Shown here: positions 32,889-40,922 of the stretch, piece after piece
How the letters are laid out: each line of letters begins with the position of its first letter
How positions within the stretch are numbered: position 1 is the first letter of the stretch
Source: CF-162 sp040882565
GTDB lineage: Bacteria > Chloroflexota > Dehalococcoidia > SM23-28-2 > RBG-16-64-32
Length of the DNA stretch: 64,000 bases
NCBI GenBank assembly: GCA_040882565.1
Contig: JBBEAZ010000042.1
Location: 124,001 to 188,000, forward strand
Direction: 5' to 3'
Notes under the pieces: model-generated
Databases searched by the model: none
Told to the model about the DNA's origin: nothing
The model's input: the letters and a program-made list of their open reading frames with translations, nothing else
Program-made: the position numbers and the translations under genes

Positions 32889-33866
32889 ATGGTCACGACG
32901 CAGGTCTTCGGAGACATTTCGCCTACGGATGACTACACCCACCCTCTCGGTCCGGAGGAGAATTTCAACGAGAGCATGTACTTCAACTTTTTCGACACGC
33001 GGTTGCGGCGAGGCGGCTTTCTGCGCATCGGCAACCGCGCGAATGAGCACTACGCGGAGGTCACGCTCTCGCTCTTTGAGGCGGACGGCACGGTGCTGTT
33101 CAACTACAAACGCCCTGAAATCACGACGAACGACGCGTATGACGCGGGCGGGATGCGGTTCGAGCCGATCGAGCCGCTGATCCGCCACCGCACGACCTAC
33201 GACGGCTCGTCTGTCTTCTTGGCGACGCCCGAGCAGATGTCGGACCCCGGCAAGGCCTTCCGCGAAAACCCGCACAAGAAGGTGCAAATCGACCTGGTGC
33301 ACGAGGCCGTCGGCCCTGTCTATGGAACCACAGGCGCTGACCGTCCGACTGAGGACGCGGAGAAGGGCTTCGGGAGAGCACACTACGAGCAGCACATGAG
33401 GGTCACGGGCACGGTGACGATCGACGGCGAGACAGTGGAGATCGACGCTTTCGGCCTGCGCGACCACTCCTGGGGACCGCGCTACTGGCAGAACATCCTC
33501 TCGTATCGCTGGCTGACCTGCTCATTCGGGCCTTCGCTCAACATCATGGTCTCCGAGATCAACCGCACAGAGACGGACCGCACGGAGTGGGGCGTTGTGG
33601 TTCGCGACGGTGTGCTTTCGCGGATCACGGGTGTGAGCATCGACTCGAAGTTCGACGCCGATCAGCCGTTCCATCGCTCGATGAAGGCGGACCTGACGCT
33701 GGACGGCGGGGAGAAGGTGGCCGTCGAGGGCAAGGTGATCGGCTTCATCCCGCTGCGCAACCGACGCGAGGGCCTCGTCACTCACATCGGCGAGGCGATG
33801 ACCGAGTACACGTGCCTCGGGCAGACGGGCCTCGGCATCTCCGAGTACCTCGACCAGATTCAGTAG
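32889..33866 (+). CDS. Lipocalin-like (CrtC/AttH-type, DUF7064/7065-like) protein
   Basis: A 325-residue soluble protein. ATG 32889 has AGGAGG 6 nt upstream; the frame open from 32709 covers the promoter and is not coding. The pattern of beta strands and the motif G-L-R-D-H-S-W-G-P-R-Y-W resemble the hydroxyneurosporene-hydratase/AttH lipocalin-like fold, and proteins of this kind often neighbour kinase-like phosphotransferases as here. No activity can be assigned; assignment is by resemblance from memory. Confidence 0.6.
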   Translation: MVTTQVFGDISPTDDYTHPLGPEENFNESMYFNFFDTRLRRGGFLRIGNRANEHYAEVTLSLFEADGTVLFNYKRPEITTNDAYDAGGMRFEPIEPLIRHRTTYDGSSVFLATPEQMSDPGKAFRENPHKKVQIDLVHEAVGPVYGTTGADRPTEDAEKGFGRAHYEQHMRVTGTVTIDGETVEIDAFGLRDHSWGPRYWQNILSYRWLTCSFGPSLNIMVSEINRTETDRTEWGVVVRDGVLSRITGVSIDSKFDADQPFHRSMKADLTLDGGEKVAVEGKVIGFIPLRNRREGLVTHIGEAMTEYTCLGQTGLGISEYLDQIQ

Positions 33867-33870
33867 GCAT

Positions 33871-34905
33871 TTGCCGCGACCAACCGCCACGCCCGAGGAA
33901 GTCGCCGAAAAGCTAACTATCTTCCTCAAGCGCTCGCACAGGGCGAAGTCTGTGCGGATCGAGGGGACGCGGCTGCTGACGGGAGGGGCTTCGCGGCAGA
34001 CATGGTCGTTTGACGCGACGATCGAGCACGCGGACGGGCGGAGCGAGACGCTGCCGCTGATTGCGCGGGCGGACCCGCGGAAGCAGCCGGGACTGATGGC
34101 GCGTGAGACGGAGTATCGGCTGCTTGAGGCGGCGCACGCGGCGGGTGCACCGGTGCCGGCTGTGCACTTGATGGGTGATGACTCACTCGGCGCGCCGTTC
34201 TTCCTGATGGAGCGCGTCGAGGGGGAGACGATCGCGCGGCGAATCCTCCGCGACGAGGAGTACACGGCGGCGCGCGAGAAGATGGCGGCTCAACTGGGCG
34301 GAATCATCGCGGCGATCCATCGAGTGCCGTTGGCCGGACTCGGTGAGGCGCTGGCGGAGCCGCTGGAGGGCAAGTCAGCGGCCGAGTCGGAGGTGCAGCG
34401 CTTTGAGGGGACGTTCCGGGCCATCGCTCCAGAGCCGCACCCGGCGTTCGAGCTGGCGATTCGCTGGCTGCAGCGGAACCTGCCGGCGGGCGCTGAGCCG
34501 GTGCTAGTGCACGGCGACTACCGGATGGGCAACTTCATCGTCGGGCCGGAGGGCGTGCGGTCGGTGTTGGACTGGGAGCTGGCGCATGTTGGCGACCCGA
34601 TGGAGGACCTGGCGTGGGTGTCTGTCCGCTCTTGGCGGTTTGGGAACGACGACCGGCCAGTGGGCGGCGTGGGCCAGCGGGAGGAGTTCTTCGCGGCGTA
34701 TGAGGCGGCGGGAGGGCGCCGGGTGGACCGGGCGGCGGTTCACTGGTGGGAGGTGTTCGGGAACCTGCGCTGGGGCGTGATCTGCATCATGCAGGCGCGG
34801 GCGTACCTCGACGGAATGTCGAAGTCGGTGGAGCTGGCGACGATCGGGCGGCGGACGGCGGAGACAGAGTGGGAGCTGCTGAACCTGATGGAGGAAGCGG
34901 GATGA
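33871..34905 (+). CDS. Phosphotransferase (APH/ACAD10-like kinase fold) family protein
   Basis: A 344-residue protein-kinase-like phosphotransferase. It has the N-lobe L-T-G-G-A-S-R-Q-T-W-S-F, a hinge F-F-L-M-E-R-V-E-G, the catalytic loop V-L-V-H-G-D-Y-R-M-G-N and the metal-binding V-L-D-W-E-L-A-H-V-G-D-P. Related proteins phosphorylate aminoglycosides or hydroxyacyl-CoA (ACAD10/11). TTG start 4 bp after the preceding stop, weak ribosome site. With the next DUF6285 gene it forms the arrangement often seen near acyl-CoA dehydrogenases, so fatty-acid-type catabolism is a fair guess. Confidence 0.88.
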   Translation: MPRPTATPEEVAEKLTIFLKRSHRAKSVRIEGTRLLTGGASRQTWSFDATIEHADGRSETLPLIARADPRKQPGLMARETEYRLLEAAHAAGAPVPAVHLMGDDSLGAPFFLMERVEGETIARRILRDEEYTAAREKMAAQLGGIIAAIHRVPLAGLGEALAEPLEGKSAAESEVQRFEGTFRAIAPEPHPAFELAIRWLQRNLPAGAEPVLVHGDYRMGNFIVGPEGVRSVLDWELAHVGDPMEDLAWVSVRSWRFGNDDRPVGGVGQREEFFAAYEAAGGRRVDRAAVHWWEVFGNLRWGVICIMQARAYLDGMSKSVELATIGRRTAETEWELLNLMEEAG

Positions 34906-34972
34906 GTTTGTTTGGTAGTTTCCGTGTTTTCAGACGCGGTACTCAGATTGCTTCCGGAATTGGTCTACGTTG

Positions 34973-35389
34973 ATGCAGGACCGACCGACGTACGATGAAC
35001 TGTTGGCAGCCGTTGAGGAGTTTCTCGACACGGAGATCGTGCCGAACGTGCCGGGATCGCGGGGGTTTCACGCGCGGGTCGCCGCCAACGCGATACGGAT
35101 CGTGAGGCGTGAGCTGGCGCACGAGGAGGAGCAGCTGGCCGCTGAGTGGGACGGGCTGGACGCGATCCTGGGGGCCGCGGAGCGCCCTTCTCAGCGTCTG
35201 GCGCTGCGCTCGGTACTGCGCGAGCGGAATGAGGCGCTGTGCGGGCTAATCCGGGAGGGTGGCGCGGACGCGGGCAAGACTGCGGGGGCCGTGTTTGGGC
35301 ACGTGCGGAGCACTGTTGCCGCTAAGTTGAGGGTGAGCGATCCCGAACTGCTGGAACGTTCGCAACTCACCCAAAGCTATCGACCTTAA
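34973..35389 (+). CDS. DUF6285 family protein
   Basis: A 138-residue helical protein starting M-Q-D-R-P-T-Y-D-E-L-L, the usual opening of DUF6285, with later R-V-A-A-N-A-I-R-I-V-R-R-E-L and C-terminal L-R-V-S-D-P. A TTG three bases upstream is possible but the ATG matches the family. Members are nearly always found beside the kinase-like phosphotransferase encoded just upstream; the role is not known. A 67-bp gap separates it from that gene. Confidence 0.82.
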   Translation: MQDRPTYDELLAAVEEFLDTEIVPNVPGSRGFHARVAANAIRIVRRELAHEEEQLAAEWDGLDAILGAAERPSQRLALRSVLRERNEALCGLIREGGADAGKTAGAVFGHVRSTVAAKLRVSDPELLERSQLTQSYRP

Positions 35390-35441
35390 GCGTTACGTCA
35401 CGTACGCTTCTGGAAGCGCGCCCTATCCAAAGGAGGCACAA

Positions 35442-36245
35442 ATGACCAACGAACGAACGTCTGCGTGGCGCTTTCTGTTCCTGCTGCTGAGCGCCTTCGC
35501 GATGACTGCCCTGCTGCTCGCGACCGCTTGCGGCGGCGACGACGACGACGGGGGTGACGAAACCAGCGCAACCGCGACCCAGGACTCCGGGGACGACGGG
35601 GGGGATGATGGCGGCGACGATGAGGACCCGACCGAGACCGAGGACTCCGGTGACGACGGCGGGGATGAGGAAGACATCTTCTCGCAGCTGGATGAGCTGA
35701 CCGGCGACCTGGAAACCGTCACCGGGAAGATCTCCTACGAGATCACCGACGCTGATGGCACCACGTCATCGATGACGTTTTATGCGAAGTCGCCGAACTC
35801 GCGGTTCGACACCAGCGACGGATCGACGACGTCTATCATCATCTCTACGCCAGACACGACGTACGTTTGTGACTCCAGTTCTGAAACATGCATTGCGACG
35901 CCCGGTTCGGGCGACGACGTCTCATCGCTTGGCCTCTTCGGCGCCTTCTTCAGCTCGGAGATTATCGGCGCGTACGTCAACGTCGCCGAGGCGGCCGGGG
36001 TTGACGTCGAGATGTCGGACGAGTCGATAAACGGAATCGACGCCACCTGTTTCTCGTGGGACGAAGACACGGCGCTGGAAGTAGACTCCGGCAAGCTGTG
36101 CTTTAACGACGCAGGTGTAATGGTCTACCAAGAGTTCACGGACGATAGCGGCACAACGAAATTAGAAGCGACTGAATACTCCGACGATGTTTCGGACTCT
36201 GATTTCGAGCCGCCTTACGACGTGACGGAGATACCCGGACAGTAG
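35442..36245 (+). CDS. Acidic lipoprotein
   Basis: A 267-residue exported protein: AAAGGAGG before the ATG, signal peptide ending in lipobox L-A-T-A-C, then about 50 residues of Asp/Gly/Glu/Thr repeats (D-S-G-D-D-G-G-D units) forming a flexible acidic stalk, then a ~180-residue globular domain. The domain has repeated beta strands (G-K-I-S-Y-E-I-T-D, Y-A-K-S-P-N-S-R-F-D) and two cysteines in C-D-S-S-S-E-T-C, reminiscent of LppX/LolA-like lipid-binding lipoproteins, though I cannot be sure. Followed by a strong terminator. Confidence 0.75.
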   Translation: MTNERTSAWRFLFLLLSAFAMTALLLATACGGDDDDGGDETSATATQDSGDDGGDDGGDDEDPTETEDSGDDGGDEEDIFSQLDELTGDLETVTGKISYEITDADGTTSSMTFYAKSPNSRFDTSDGSTTSIIISTPDTTYVCDSSSETCIATPGSGDDVSSLGLFGAFFSSEIIGAYVNVAEAAGVDVEMSDESINGIDATCFSWDEDTALEVDSGKLCFNDAGVMVYQEFTDDSGTTKLEATEYSDDVSDSDFEPPYDVTEIPGQ

Positions 36246-36268
36246 ACACGACTCACCAGGAAATCCCC

Positions 36269-36303
36269 GCAGGCCGCCGGATGACCGGCGGCCTGCTCGT
36301 TTT
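36269..36303 (+). terminator. Rho-independent terminator after the acidic lipoprotein gene
   Basis: A 12-bp perfect stem (36269-36280 with 36285-36296), ATGA loop, then TCGTTTT. Confidence 0.88.
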
Positions 36304-36306
36304 CAG

Positions 36307-36336
36307 TTGCCTCGCCGGAGAGGGAATCGGTAACAT
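36307..36336 (+). promoter_or_regulatory. Promoter of the tRNA-Leu/tRNA-Cys unit
   Basis: TTGCCT (36307-36312), 18-bp spacer, TAACAT (36331-36336); the tRNA begins 13 nt after the -10 box. Confidence 0.55.
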
Positions 36337-36349
36337 AGACGGTGCTCTT

Positions 36350-36436
36350 GCCGAGGTGGTGGAATAGGTAGACACGCCGTCTTGAGGGGGCGGTGCCCGT
36401 AAGGGCGTAGGGGTTCAAATCCCCTCCTCGGCACCA
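36350..36436 (+). tRNA. leuU: tRNA-Leu (anticodon GAG)
   Basis: An 87-nt class II tRNA: acceptor GCCGAGG/CCTCGGC, D-loop GGTGG...GGTAGACAC, anticodon stem CCGTC/GGCGG around loop TTGAGGG giving GAG, a long variable arm (TGCCCGTAAGGGCG), T-arm with GTTCAAAT and encoded CCA. It reads CTC/CTT, the codon used as specifier in the T-box at 44.6 kb. Confidence 0.96.
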
Positions 36437-36446
36437 AGCAGCGAAA

Positions 36447-36521
36447 GGCGACGTAGCCAAGTGGTTAAGGCAGGGGTCTGCAAAACCCTGATCGGGGGTT
36501 CGAATCCCCCCGTCGCCTCCA
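36447..36521 (+). tRNA. cysT: tRNA-Cys (anticodon GCA)
   Basis: A 75-nt tRNA with acceptor GGCGACG/CGTCGCC, anticodon loop CTGCAAA giving GCA, T-loop TTCGAAT, discriminator U and encoded CCA. It starts 10 nt after tRNA-Leu, so the two are probably processed from one transcript. Confidence 0.96.
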
Positions 36522-36531
36522 ATGACTAGAT

Positions 36532-36562
36532 GAGAGAACGGCCCTACTGGGCCGTTTCTCTC
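36532..36562 (+). terminator. Hairpin terminator after tRNA-Cys
   Basis: Inverted repeat GAGAGAACGGCCC...GGGCCGTTTCTCTC with a 4-nt loop, 10 nt beyond the tRNA; the trailing T run is short and split. Confidence 0.65.
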
Positions 36563-36663
36563 GTTGTGGGGGCACCACTGTGAGACAAATGCGAGGCCCG
36601 TCCGCGCTTCCGGGGTTGACGCCTCTTCGTGCTGATGGCAGCGTGCCCCGGTATACGCGCCCC

Positions 36664-36741
36664 GCGCCCTCCCCAAGTGAAGGGGGTTGTCGGGGGGACA
36701 CCCCCGAACCCCCCAGCAGCGGCTCCACTGCACCCTTGGCG
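36664..36741. repeat. GC-rich dispersed repeat, copy 1
   Basis: About 78 bp matching 63836-63914: CGCCC-CTCCCCAAG, an A/G-rich centre, GGGGGACACCCCCGAACCCCCC and AGCAGCG...CACTGCACC-like ends. It occupies the middle of the 386-bp gap after tRNA-Cys; the remainder of that gap shows only the terminator and the -10 box of the next gene. Confidence 0.65.
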
Positions 36742-36907
36742 TGAATCCTCACGCGCATGTTGTCGGGCGATGAGTGGGCGAGATCCGCCGCCTGCACACG
36801 TCCTATCGTGGGCTTGACCAACATCGCATAGTGCGCAGAGGTTCGGTCCGTTCGTACCGTTCCATGGTCAGCGAAGTGTTATTCTGCCCCCCAAGGAGGA
36901 GCACGAC

Positions 36908-37156
36908 ATGACTGAAGCAACACATGAGACCGATGAGACTATGGAGGGAGAAAAAGGGCATGTTGAGGTTGGGATGCTTGCCTTGATCGGGGCGGCGGGT
37001 GCGATCGCGCTCGGCATTGGCGTGGCGGCTGATAGCGACATTGTGGCGATCGGAGGAGGAATTGCGACGGGCGTGGGTATTTTCGTGGGGTCGCTGCTCC
37101 GGCACAGGGTCATCGACTACGACGTATACAGGCGGCTCGAAAACCTCGAGAAATAG
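36908..37156 (+). CDS. Small two-helix membrane protein, unknown
   Basis: An 82-residue protein with AAGGAGGA 8 nt before its ATG and a -10 box TATTCT at 36880-36885. The N-terminus is acidic and polar (residues 1-18), then two Gly/Ala/Ile-rich membrane segments (about 21-40 and 45-63) with D-S-D in the turn, then a charged tail (Y-D-V-Y-R-R-L-E-N-L-E-K). Function unknown. Confidence 0.65.
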   Translation: MTEATHETDETMEGEKGHVEVGMLALIGAAGAIALGIGVAADSDIVAIGGGIATGVGIFVGSLLRHRVIDYDVYRRLENLEK

Positions 37157-37188
37157 CCGCGCGGCTGCGTGGCGGCGAGGCCGGCTGA

Positions 37189-38284
37189 ATGATGCACTTT
37201 GACTTGCTGGTGCTAGGCTCTGGGCCAGCGGGGCAGAAGGCGGCGGTACAAGCGGCCAAGCTAGGCAAGCGCGCCGCCGTTGTCGAGCGCATAGCCCAAC
37301 TCGGCGGTGTCTCGATCCACGCGGGAACGATTCCCAGCAAGACTCTACGCGAGGCGGTGATCTACCTCACCGGGTACCACCAGCGGACATTCTACGGACA
37401 CTCGTACACCGTCGATGAGGACATCACGATGCGTGACCTGATGCTCCGCGCGGAGCACGTTATCCAGCACCAGATCGAAGTGACGAGCGAACAGTTACTG
37501 CGAAACGGCGTGGAGGTGCTGAGCGGGGAAGCGGCTTTTGTGGACCCGCACACTATTGCGGTTACGGAAGCCAGCGGGTCACGGGTACTCGTCAGCGCCG
37601 ACAAGATCCTGATCGCCACAGGGAGCGAGGCGGCGCGTGACCCACACATTCCGTTCGATGGCCCAACGAGTTCTGACGAGCGATGACCTGTTGCGGCTGC
37701 CGGAGGTGCCGGGATCCCTGGCGATTATGGGCGCCGGGATCATCGGCACAGAGTATGCGGGCATCTTTGCCGCGCTCGGGATCGCGGTGACCCTGATCGA
37801 CCGCCGGCCGAAGCTGCTGCCGTTCGTGGACGGCGAGGTAGGAGAGACGCTCGCACACCACCTAACCGAACATGGCGTGGTGTTGCACCTAGAAGAAGAT
37901 GTCGCAGCGGTCGATAGCGGACACCCGGACTACATTGAGGTGCGCCTGGTGTCAGGCAATGCGGTGCGGGCCGAGGCCGTGCTCTGCAGTGTCGGCAGGG
38001 TCGGCGCAACGGCGGCGCTGAACCTGGCGGCTGCCGGAATACAGGCGGACGATCGAGGGCGGATTCCGGTGGACGAGCACTTCCGGACGGCGGTGCCCCA
38101 TATCTACGCGGCGGGCGACGTCATCGGTAGCCCTGCTCTAGCTGCGACGTCCATGGAGCAAGGCCGCCTGGCAGCGTGCCACGCGTTCGGCGTACCGGAG
38201 CAGACAGCCGTTGTTCCCCTGCCTTACGCGATCTACACGGTGCCCGAGATCGCAATGCTCGGGCCGACTAGTGAGGAACTGGAA
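37189..38284 (+). pseudogene. sthA: Soluble pyridine nucleotide transhydrogenase, 5' portion (frameshifted and cut by an IS)
   Basis: NAD(P) transhydrogenase of the dihydrolipoamide-dehydrogenase family. The first frame has the FAD motif G-S-G-P-A-G-Q-K-A-A, the SthA-type G-T-I-P-S-K-T-L-R-E (no redox-active cysteine pair) and I-A-T-G-S-E-A-A-R. One extra C at 37662-37664 shifts the frame; the second frame continues with the NAD motif M-G-A-G-I-I-G-T-E-Y-A and Y-A-A-G-D-V-I-G-S-P-A-L-A-A-T. Coding then breaks at E-E-L-E where an IS1595-type element is inserted at 38285. The 3' remainder is at 40923-41276. The gene is clearly inactive. Confidence 0.92.
38277..38284 (+). repeat. 8-bp target site duplication, left copy
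   Basis: AACTGGAA immediately before the left inverted repeat; the same octamer lies at 40915-40922 immediately after the right one. Removing the element and one copy restores the sthA frame (E-E-L-E-A-S-G-I-E-Y). Confidence 0.93.
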
Positions 38285-38307
38285 GGTGACAATATACTTG
38301 GCTCACC
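38285..38307 (+). repeat. Left terminal inverted repeat of the IS1595-type element
   Basis: 23 bp, differing from the right repeat at positions 6, 17 and 19. Confidence 0.92.
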
Positions 38308-38319
38308 TGAGAGGGTACA

Positions 38320-39180
38320 ATGACCGCTGAAACGCGGGCCTGCCCTCGCCCAGTGTGGATTGAGAATCCCTACAGGCTCGTCAGCCTGGGGGAAATCATG
38401 CAATTCGCCGAAGAAGAGGTTCAGTTTGGGCCGTTCGCCAATTACTGCTACATGCTGGGCGCGCTCGACTTTGCTGCAATTAACGGTGGCGGCCTCAGCG
38501 AAACCGACAGGATACAGACCGAGGTCATCGTTCAGGTCGCCATCAAGGACATGAAAACACTCGGGCTGCGAGTAGCTGCCTCAAACGCTGGCGACGTGCT
38601 TGAGATGTTGCAGGGAAAGCACCCCCACAGTTCGCCAAAGGCGTTGCACGACTACATCACAATCGCGCGTTCGTCGCTTACGGTGGAGCTATCGTCCACC
38701 GTGTTCTTACACGTCGCGTCGTCAGATGCGGACTACTATCGCGAGCCGCTTGACGGCGTGAGTGAAGACGTTAGGGAGCGGTTTCCTTCGACCCTCGAAG
38801 ACCTGCGAGAAGCCGCCAAGTGTTACGCACTGAATCGCTCCACAGCGTGCGTTTTTCACGCGATGAGAGTTGCCGAGGGCGGCCTAATCGCCCTCGCCAA
38901 ACGGCTGAAAGTCCAAGCTGCTAACGACAAGAATTGGCATGCTCTGTTGGTGGACATAGAGAAGGCGATCAAGCAGATCAGTGAGGCATCACATGGCTCT
39001 GACTGGCGCTCGGAGCGCCAGTGGTATTCGGATGCGTCGGCCCAACTGCACAACTTCAAGGATGCGTGGCGCAACGAGGTAATGCATGTCCACCAGACCT
39101 ACACGCCATCCCGCGCCCGTGAGATTTTGTCCGCGACGCGGGCATTCATGTGTCAGATAGCCACGCGGTTGAAGGAGTAG
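38320..39180 (+). CDS. IS passenger: unknown protein with C-terminal HEPN-like RxxxxH motif
   Basis: A 286-residue soluble protein I cannot place in a named family. The C-terminal ~110 residues look like an all-helical HEPN domain: A-M-R-V-A-E-G-G-L-I-A-L-A-K helix, then W-R-N-E-V-M-H-V-H with Arg251 and His256 in the R-x4-H spacing used by HEPN ribonucleases, then a long helix (R-E-I-L-S-A-T-R-A-F-M). The N-terminal part is helical without known motifs. GAGAGGG lies 4 nt before the ATG, only 12 bp inside the element end. Its place in a transposon suggests a defence or addiction cargo; that is inference. Confidence 0.7.
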   Translation: MTAETRACPRPVWIENPYRLVSLGEIMQFAEEEVQFGPFANYCYMLGALDFAAINGGGLSETDRIQTEVIVQVAIKDMKTLGLRVAASNAGDVLEMLQGKHPHSSPKALHDYITIARSSLTVELSSTVFLHVASSDADYYREPLDGVSEDVRERFPSTLEDLREAAKCYALNRSTACVFHAMRVAEGGLIALAKRLKVQAANDKNWHALLVDIEKAIKQISEASHGSDWRSERQWYSDASAQLHNFKDAWRNEVMHVHQTYTPSRAREILSATRAFMCQIATRLKE

Positions 39181-39183
39181 CAG

Positions 39184-39642
39184 ATGAGTCGGGAAATGAA
39201 GCCAGGTGCCCTCGATCTGATATACGAAATCACACGTCACGGCCCACCGCATCAATTCCAAGAGTTGTAGGCATTGGATGGAAAGAACGCTCAGGTCTTT
39301 TCGGTCGCGAGCGTAATAGTCGGGCTCGCCGGACTCGCTCCCCAACGTGAAATTAACCTGTTCACCTTAGCCGTCATCGCGTATCTATTCGTCGCGGTCG
39401 TGTCGCTATGGAGCGTTTGGGTTAGACCGACCCGCCGCCCGTTTCATACCGATTCGCTCTTGGACGACTACTGGGAGCGAGAGGCCGAGTTTGTGAAGTA
39501 CGCGCTGGCACGCGAGTTGCCAGAAATATACACACACAACCAGAAAATCATCGATCGCAAGGCCCTATCCGCCCGCTTGGCGATCGCCGCCACTGCTGTG
39601 GAGGTTGTCGCGATTGGCGGGATGGTTATCTGGGTCGCCTGA
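39184..39642 (+). pseudogene. IS passenger: three-helix membrane protein, in-frame TAG
   Basis: AAGGAG (end of the HEPN gene) lies 6 nt before the ATG at 39184, so the pair is coupled. After 28 codons (ending H-Q-F-Q-E-L) a TAG at 39268-39270 interrupts the frame, which then continues A-L-D-G-K-N-A with membrane segments near V-I-V-G-L-A-G-L-A, L-F-T-L-A-V-I-A-Y-L-F-V-A-V-V and V-E-V-V-A-I-G-G-M-V-I-W. One C-to-T change (CAG to TAG) explains it. The layout resembles SLATT/Pycsar-effector-type small membrane proteins, but the match is loose. A TTG at 39274 could allow a shortened product of 122 residues. Confidence 0.65.
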
Positions 39643-39735
39643 TGGGCTGTTGTGGCTGTCGTGGGGGTGGCCCTGATTGGCCCCAGTCAGGTTTTGGCGG
39701 CTGGGGCGAAGGCGGCGCTGGGCGGGGCTCCGTCA

Positions 39736-39873
39736 TCACGACGACCCTTTTGGCTTGTCGCGCACCTGGTCTTTCGGCACGCGTACAACGCGCTTCACCA
39801 GGGCGTCAAACTTTTGGAAGGCGGAGTTGTCGCCCTTCTTCTTCGGATGCGTATCGGGGTTCTCTTTCGCCAT
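39736..39873 (-). CDS. Small IS1595-associated accessory protein
   Basis: A 45-residue basic protein, start ATG at 39873, 17 bp behind the transposase stop on the same strand. Sequence features: N-terminal Lys-rich stretch (H-P-K-K-K-G-D-N-S), then F-Q-K-F-D-A-L-V-K-R-V-V-R-V-P-K-D-Q-V. Short proteins with an F-x-x-F-x-x-L...V-P-K pattern occur widely as hypothetical genes and I believe often beside such transposases; role unknown. Confidence 0.65.
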   Translation of the reverse strand: MAKENPDTHPKKKGDNSAFQKFDALVKRVVRVPKDQVRDKPKGSS

Positions 39874-39890
39874 GCGGCAACCTGCCCTTC

Positions 39891-40850
39891 TTACGCTGGC
39901 GTCGTAGTGGCTCCGATCAAGTCCTTGTACATGATGCGCTTGCCGACGACGCTGCTGCTAACGCGCTCGAAGCGGTCGGCGTCGCTGGCCTTGCGGGTGT
40001 TGAATCGCAGGGCTTGCTCATCGAGGTAGCGGAACAAGTGGAACGGCTCTACGGCGACGTAAGTGCCCTTGATGGCTCGCTTCAACAGCGACCAGAAGTT
40101 TTCCATGCCGTTGGTGTGAACCTTGCCGCGCACGTATTCCTCAGCGTGGTTGATGAAGTCATGGGCGTATCCCTCGACGCGGTGGTAAGTCGGGTGAGTG
40201 TCGGTGAACAACTCGGAACCTTGCTCGACGTTCTTGCGGATTTCGGGGATGAGGTCGCCGTGACGGGTGCCCTTGACGACCTTGGTGCGGACGCGGGAGT
40301 GACCGTCAGGGCCGTGGCGCTCCAAGAGGCCGAACACAACCGTCTTGCCAGCAGAGCCGGTTGTCATGCCCTTGAACACGCGCTCGCGCCGGTCAAGGTG
40401 CATGAACATCCGCTTGCCGCCGATAAAGGTTTCGTCGGCCTCAACTGTGCCGGTCATTTTGTCGCCGTCGTCGGGCTGCATAGCAAGCCGGATGCGGTGG
40501 AGCATGAACCATGCGGTTTTCTGAGTTACGCCGATGGCGCGGTGAACCTCGTAGGAGCTGATGCCGTTCTTGGCGTTGGCGATCAGCCACATAGTGGTGA
40601 GCCACTTGTCCAGGCCGATGGGCGAGTCCTCAAAGATGGTGCCGACCTTGACCGAGAACTGCTGCTTGACGTGCTTAGCCTTGCACTTCCAGATTCGCCG
40701 CGTGGCGAGGAACGAAACCTCGACGCTGCCACAGGTCGGGCAGGCGATCCCGTTGGGCCAGCGGACGCCGACCATGTAGTTCAGACAAGTGTCCGGGTCG
40801 CTGAAGAACCGGATGGCTTCGATGAGGGTTTTGGGCTGCTTGGTAATCAT
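39891..40850 (-). CDS. IS1595 family (ISXO2-like) DDE transposase
   Basis: A 319-residue transposase. N-terminal zinc ribbon C-P-T-C-G-S (Cys37, Cys40) with a further Cys56 in W-K-C-K, then the catalytic core beginning V-E-A-D-E-T-F-I-G-G (Asp139), a middle T-D-T-H-P-T-Y acidic site and H-T-N-G-M-E-N-F-W-S-L-L-K carrying the Asn/Glu end of the active site. The ATG at 40850 has TAGGAG 8 nt upstream; the frame open to 41384 reads back through the IR and sthA remnant and is not coding. Intact, so the element may still be mobile. Confidence 0.95.
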   Translation of the reverse strand: MITKQPKTLIEAIRFFSDPDTCLNYMVGVRWPNGIACPTCGSVEVSFLATRRIWKCKAKHVKQQFSVKVGTIFEDSPIGLDKWLTTMWLIANAKNGISSYEVHRAIGVTQKTAWFMLHRIRLAMQPDDGDKMTGTVEADETFIGGKRMFMHLDRRERVFKGMTTGSAGKTVVFGLLERHGPDGHSRVRTKVVKGTRHGDLIPEIRKNVEQGSELFTDTHPTYHRVEGYAHDFINHAEEYVRGKVHTNGMENFWSLLKRAIKGTYVAVEPFHLFRYLDEQALRFNTRKASDADRFERVSSSVVGKRIMYKDLIGATTTPA

Positions 40851-40891
40851 GTCGTATCTCCTACTACCAAGCATCATATCGTATCTAAACG

Positions 40892-40914
40892 GGTGTGTCA
40901 AGTATATTATCACC
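40892..40914 (-). repeat. Right terminal inverted repeat of the IS1595-type element
   Basis: 23 bp ending CACC at the junction; followed directly by the AACTGGAA target duplicate. Confidence 0.92.
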
Positions 40915-40922
40915 AACTGGAA
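40915..40922 (+). repeat. 8-bp target site duplication, right copy
   Basis: AACTGGAA, identical to 38277-38284. Confidence 0.92.

Larger units (their letters stand above)
38285..40914. mobile_element. Complete IS1595-family element carrying passenger genes, 2630 bp
   Basis: Ends are 23-bp inverted repeats (38285-38307 and 40892-40914) agreeing at 20 positions and both beginning GGTGAYAATATACTTG. An 8-bp target duplication flanks it, the length known for IS1595. Contents from left: HEPN-motif gene (+), membrane-protein gene broken by a stop (+), small accessory gene (-) and the transposase gene (-). Typical IS1595 elements are about 0.9-1.1 kb; the extra 1.4 kb is passenger DNA. Insertion into sthA with perfect duplication indicates a fairly recent event. 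Confidence 0.95.
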
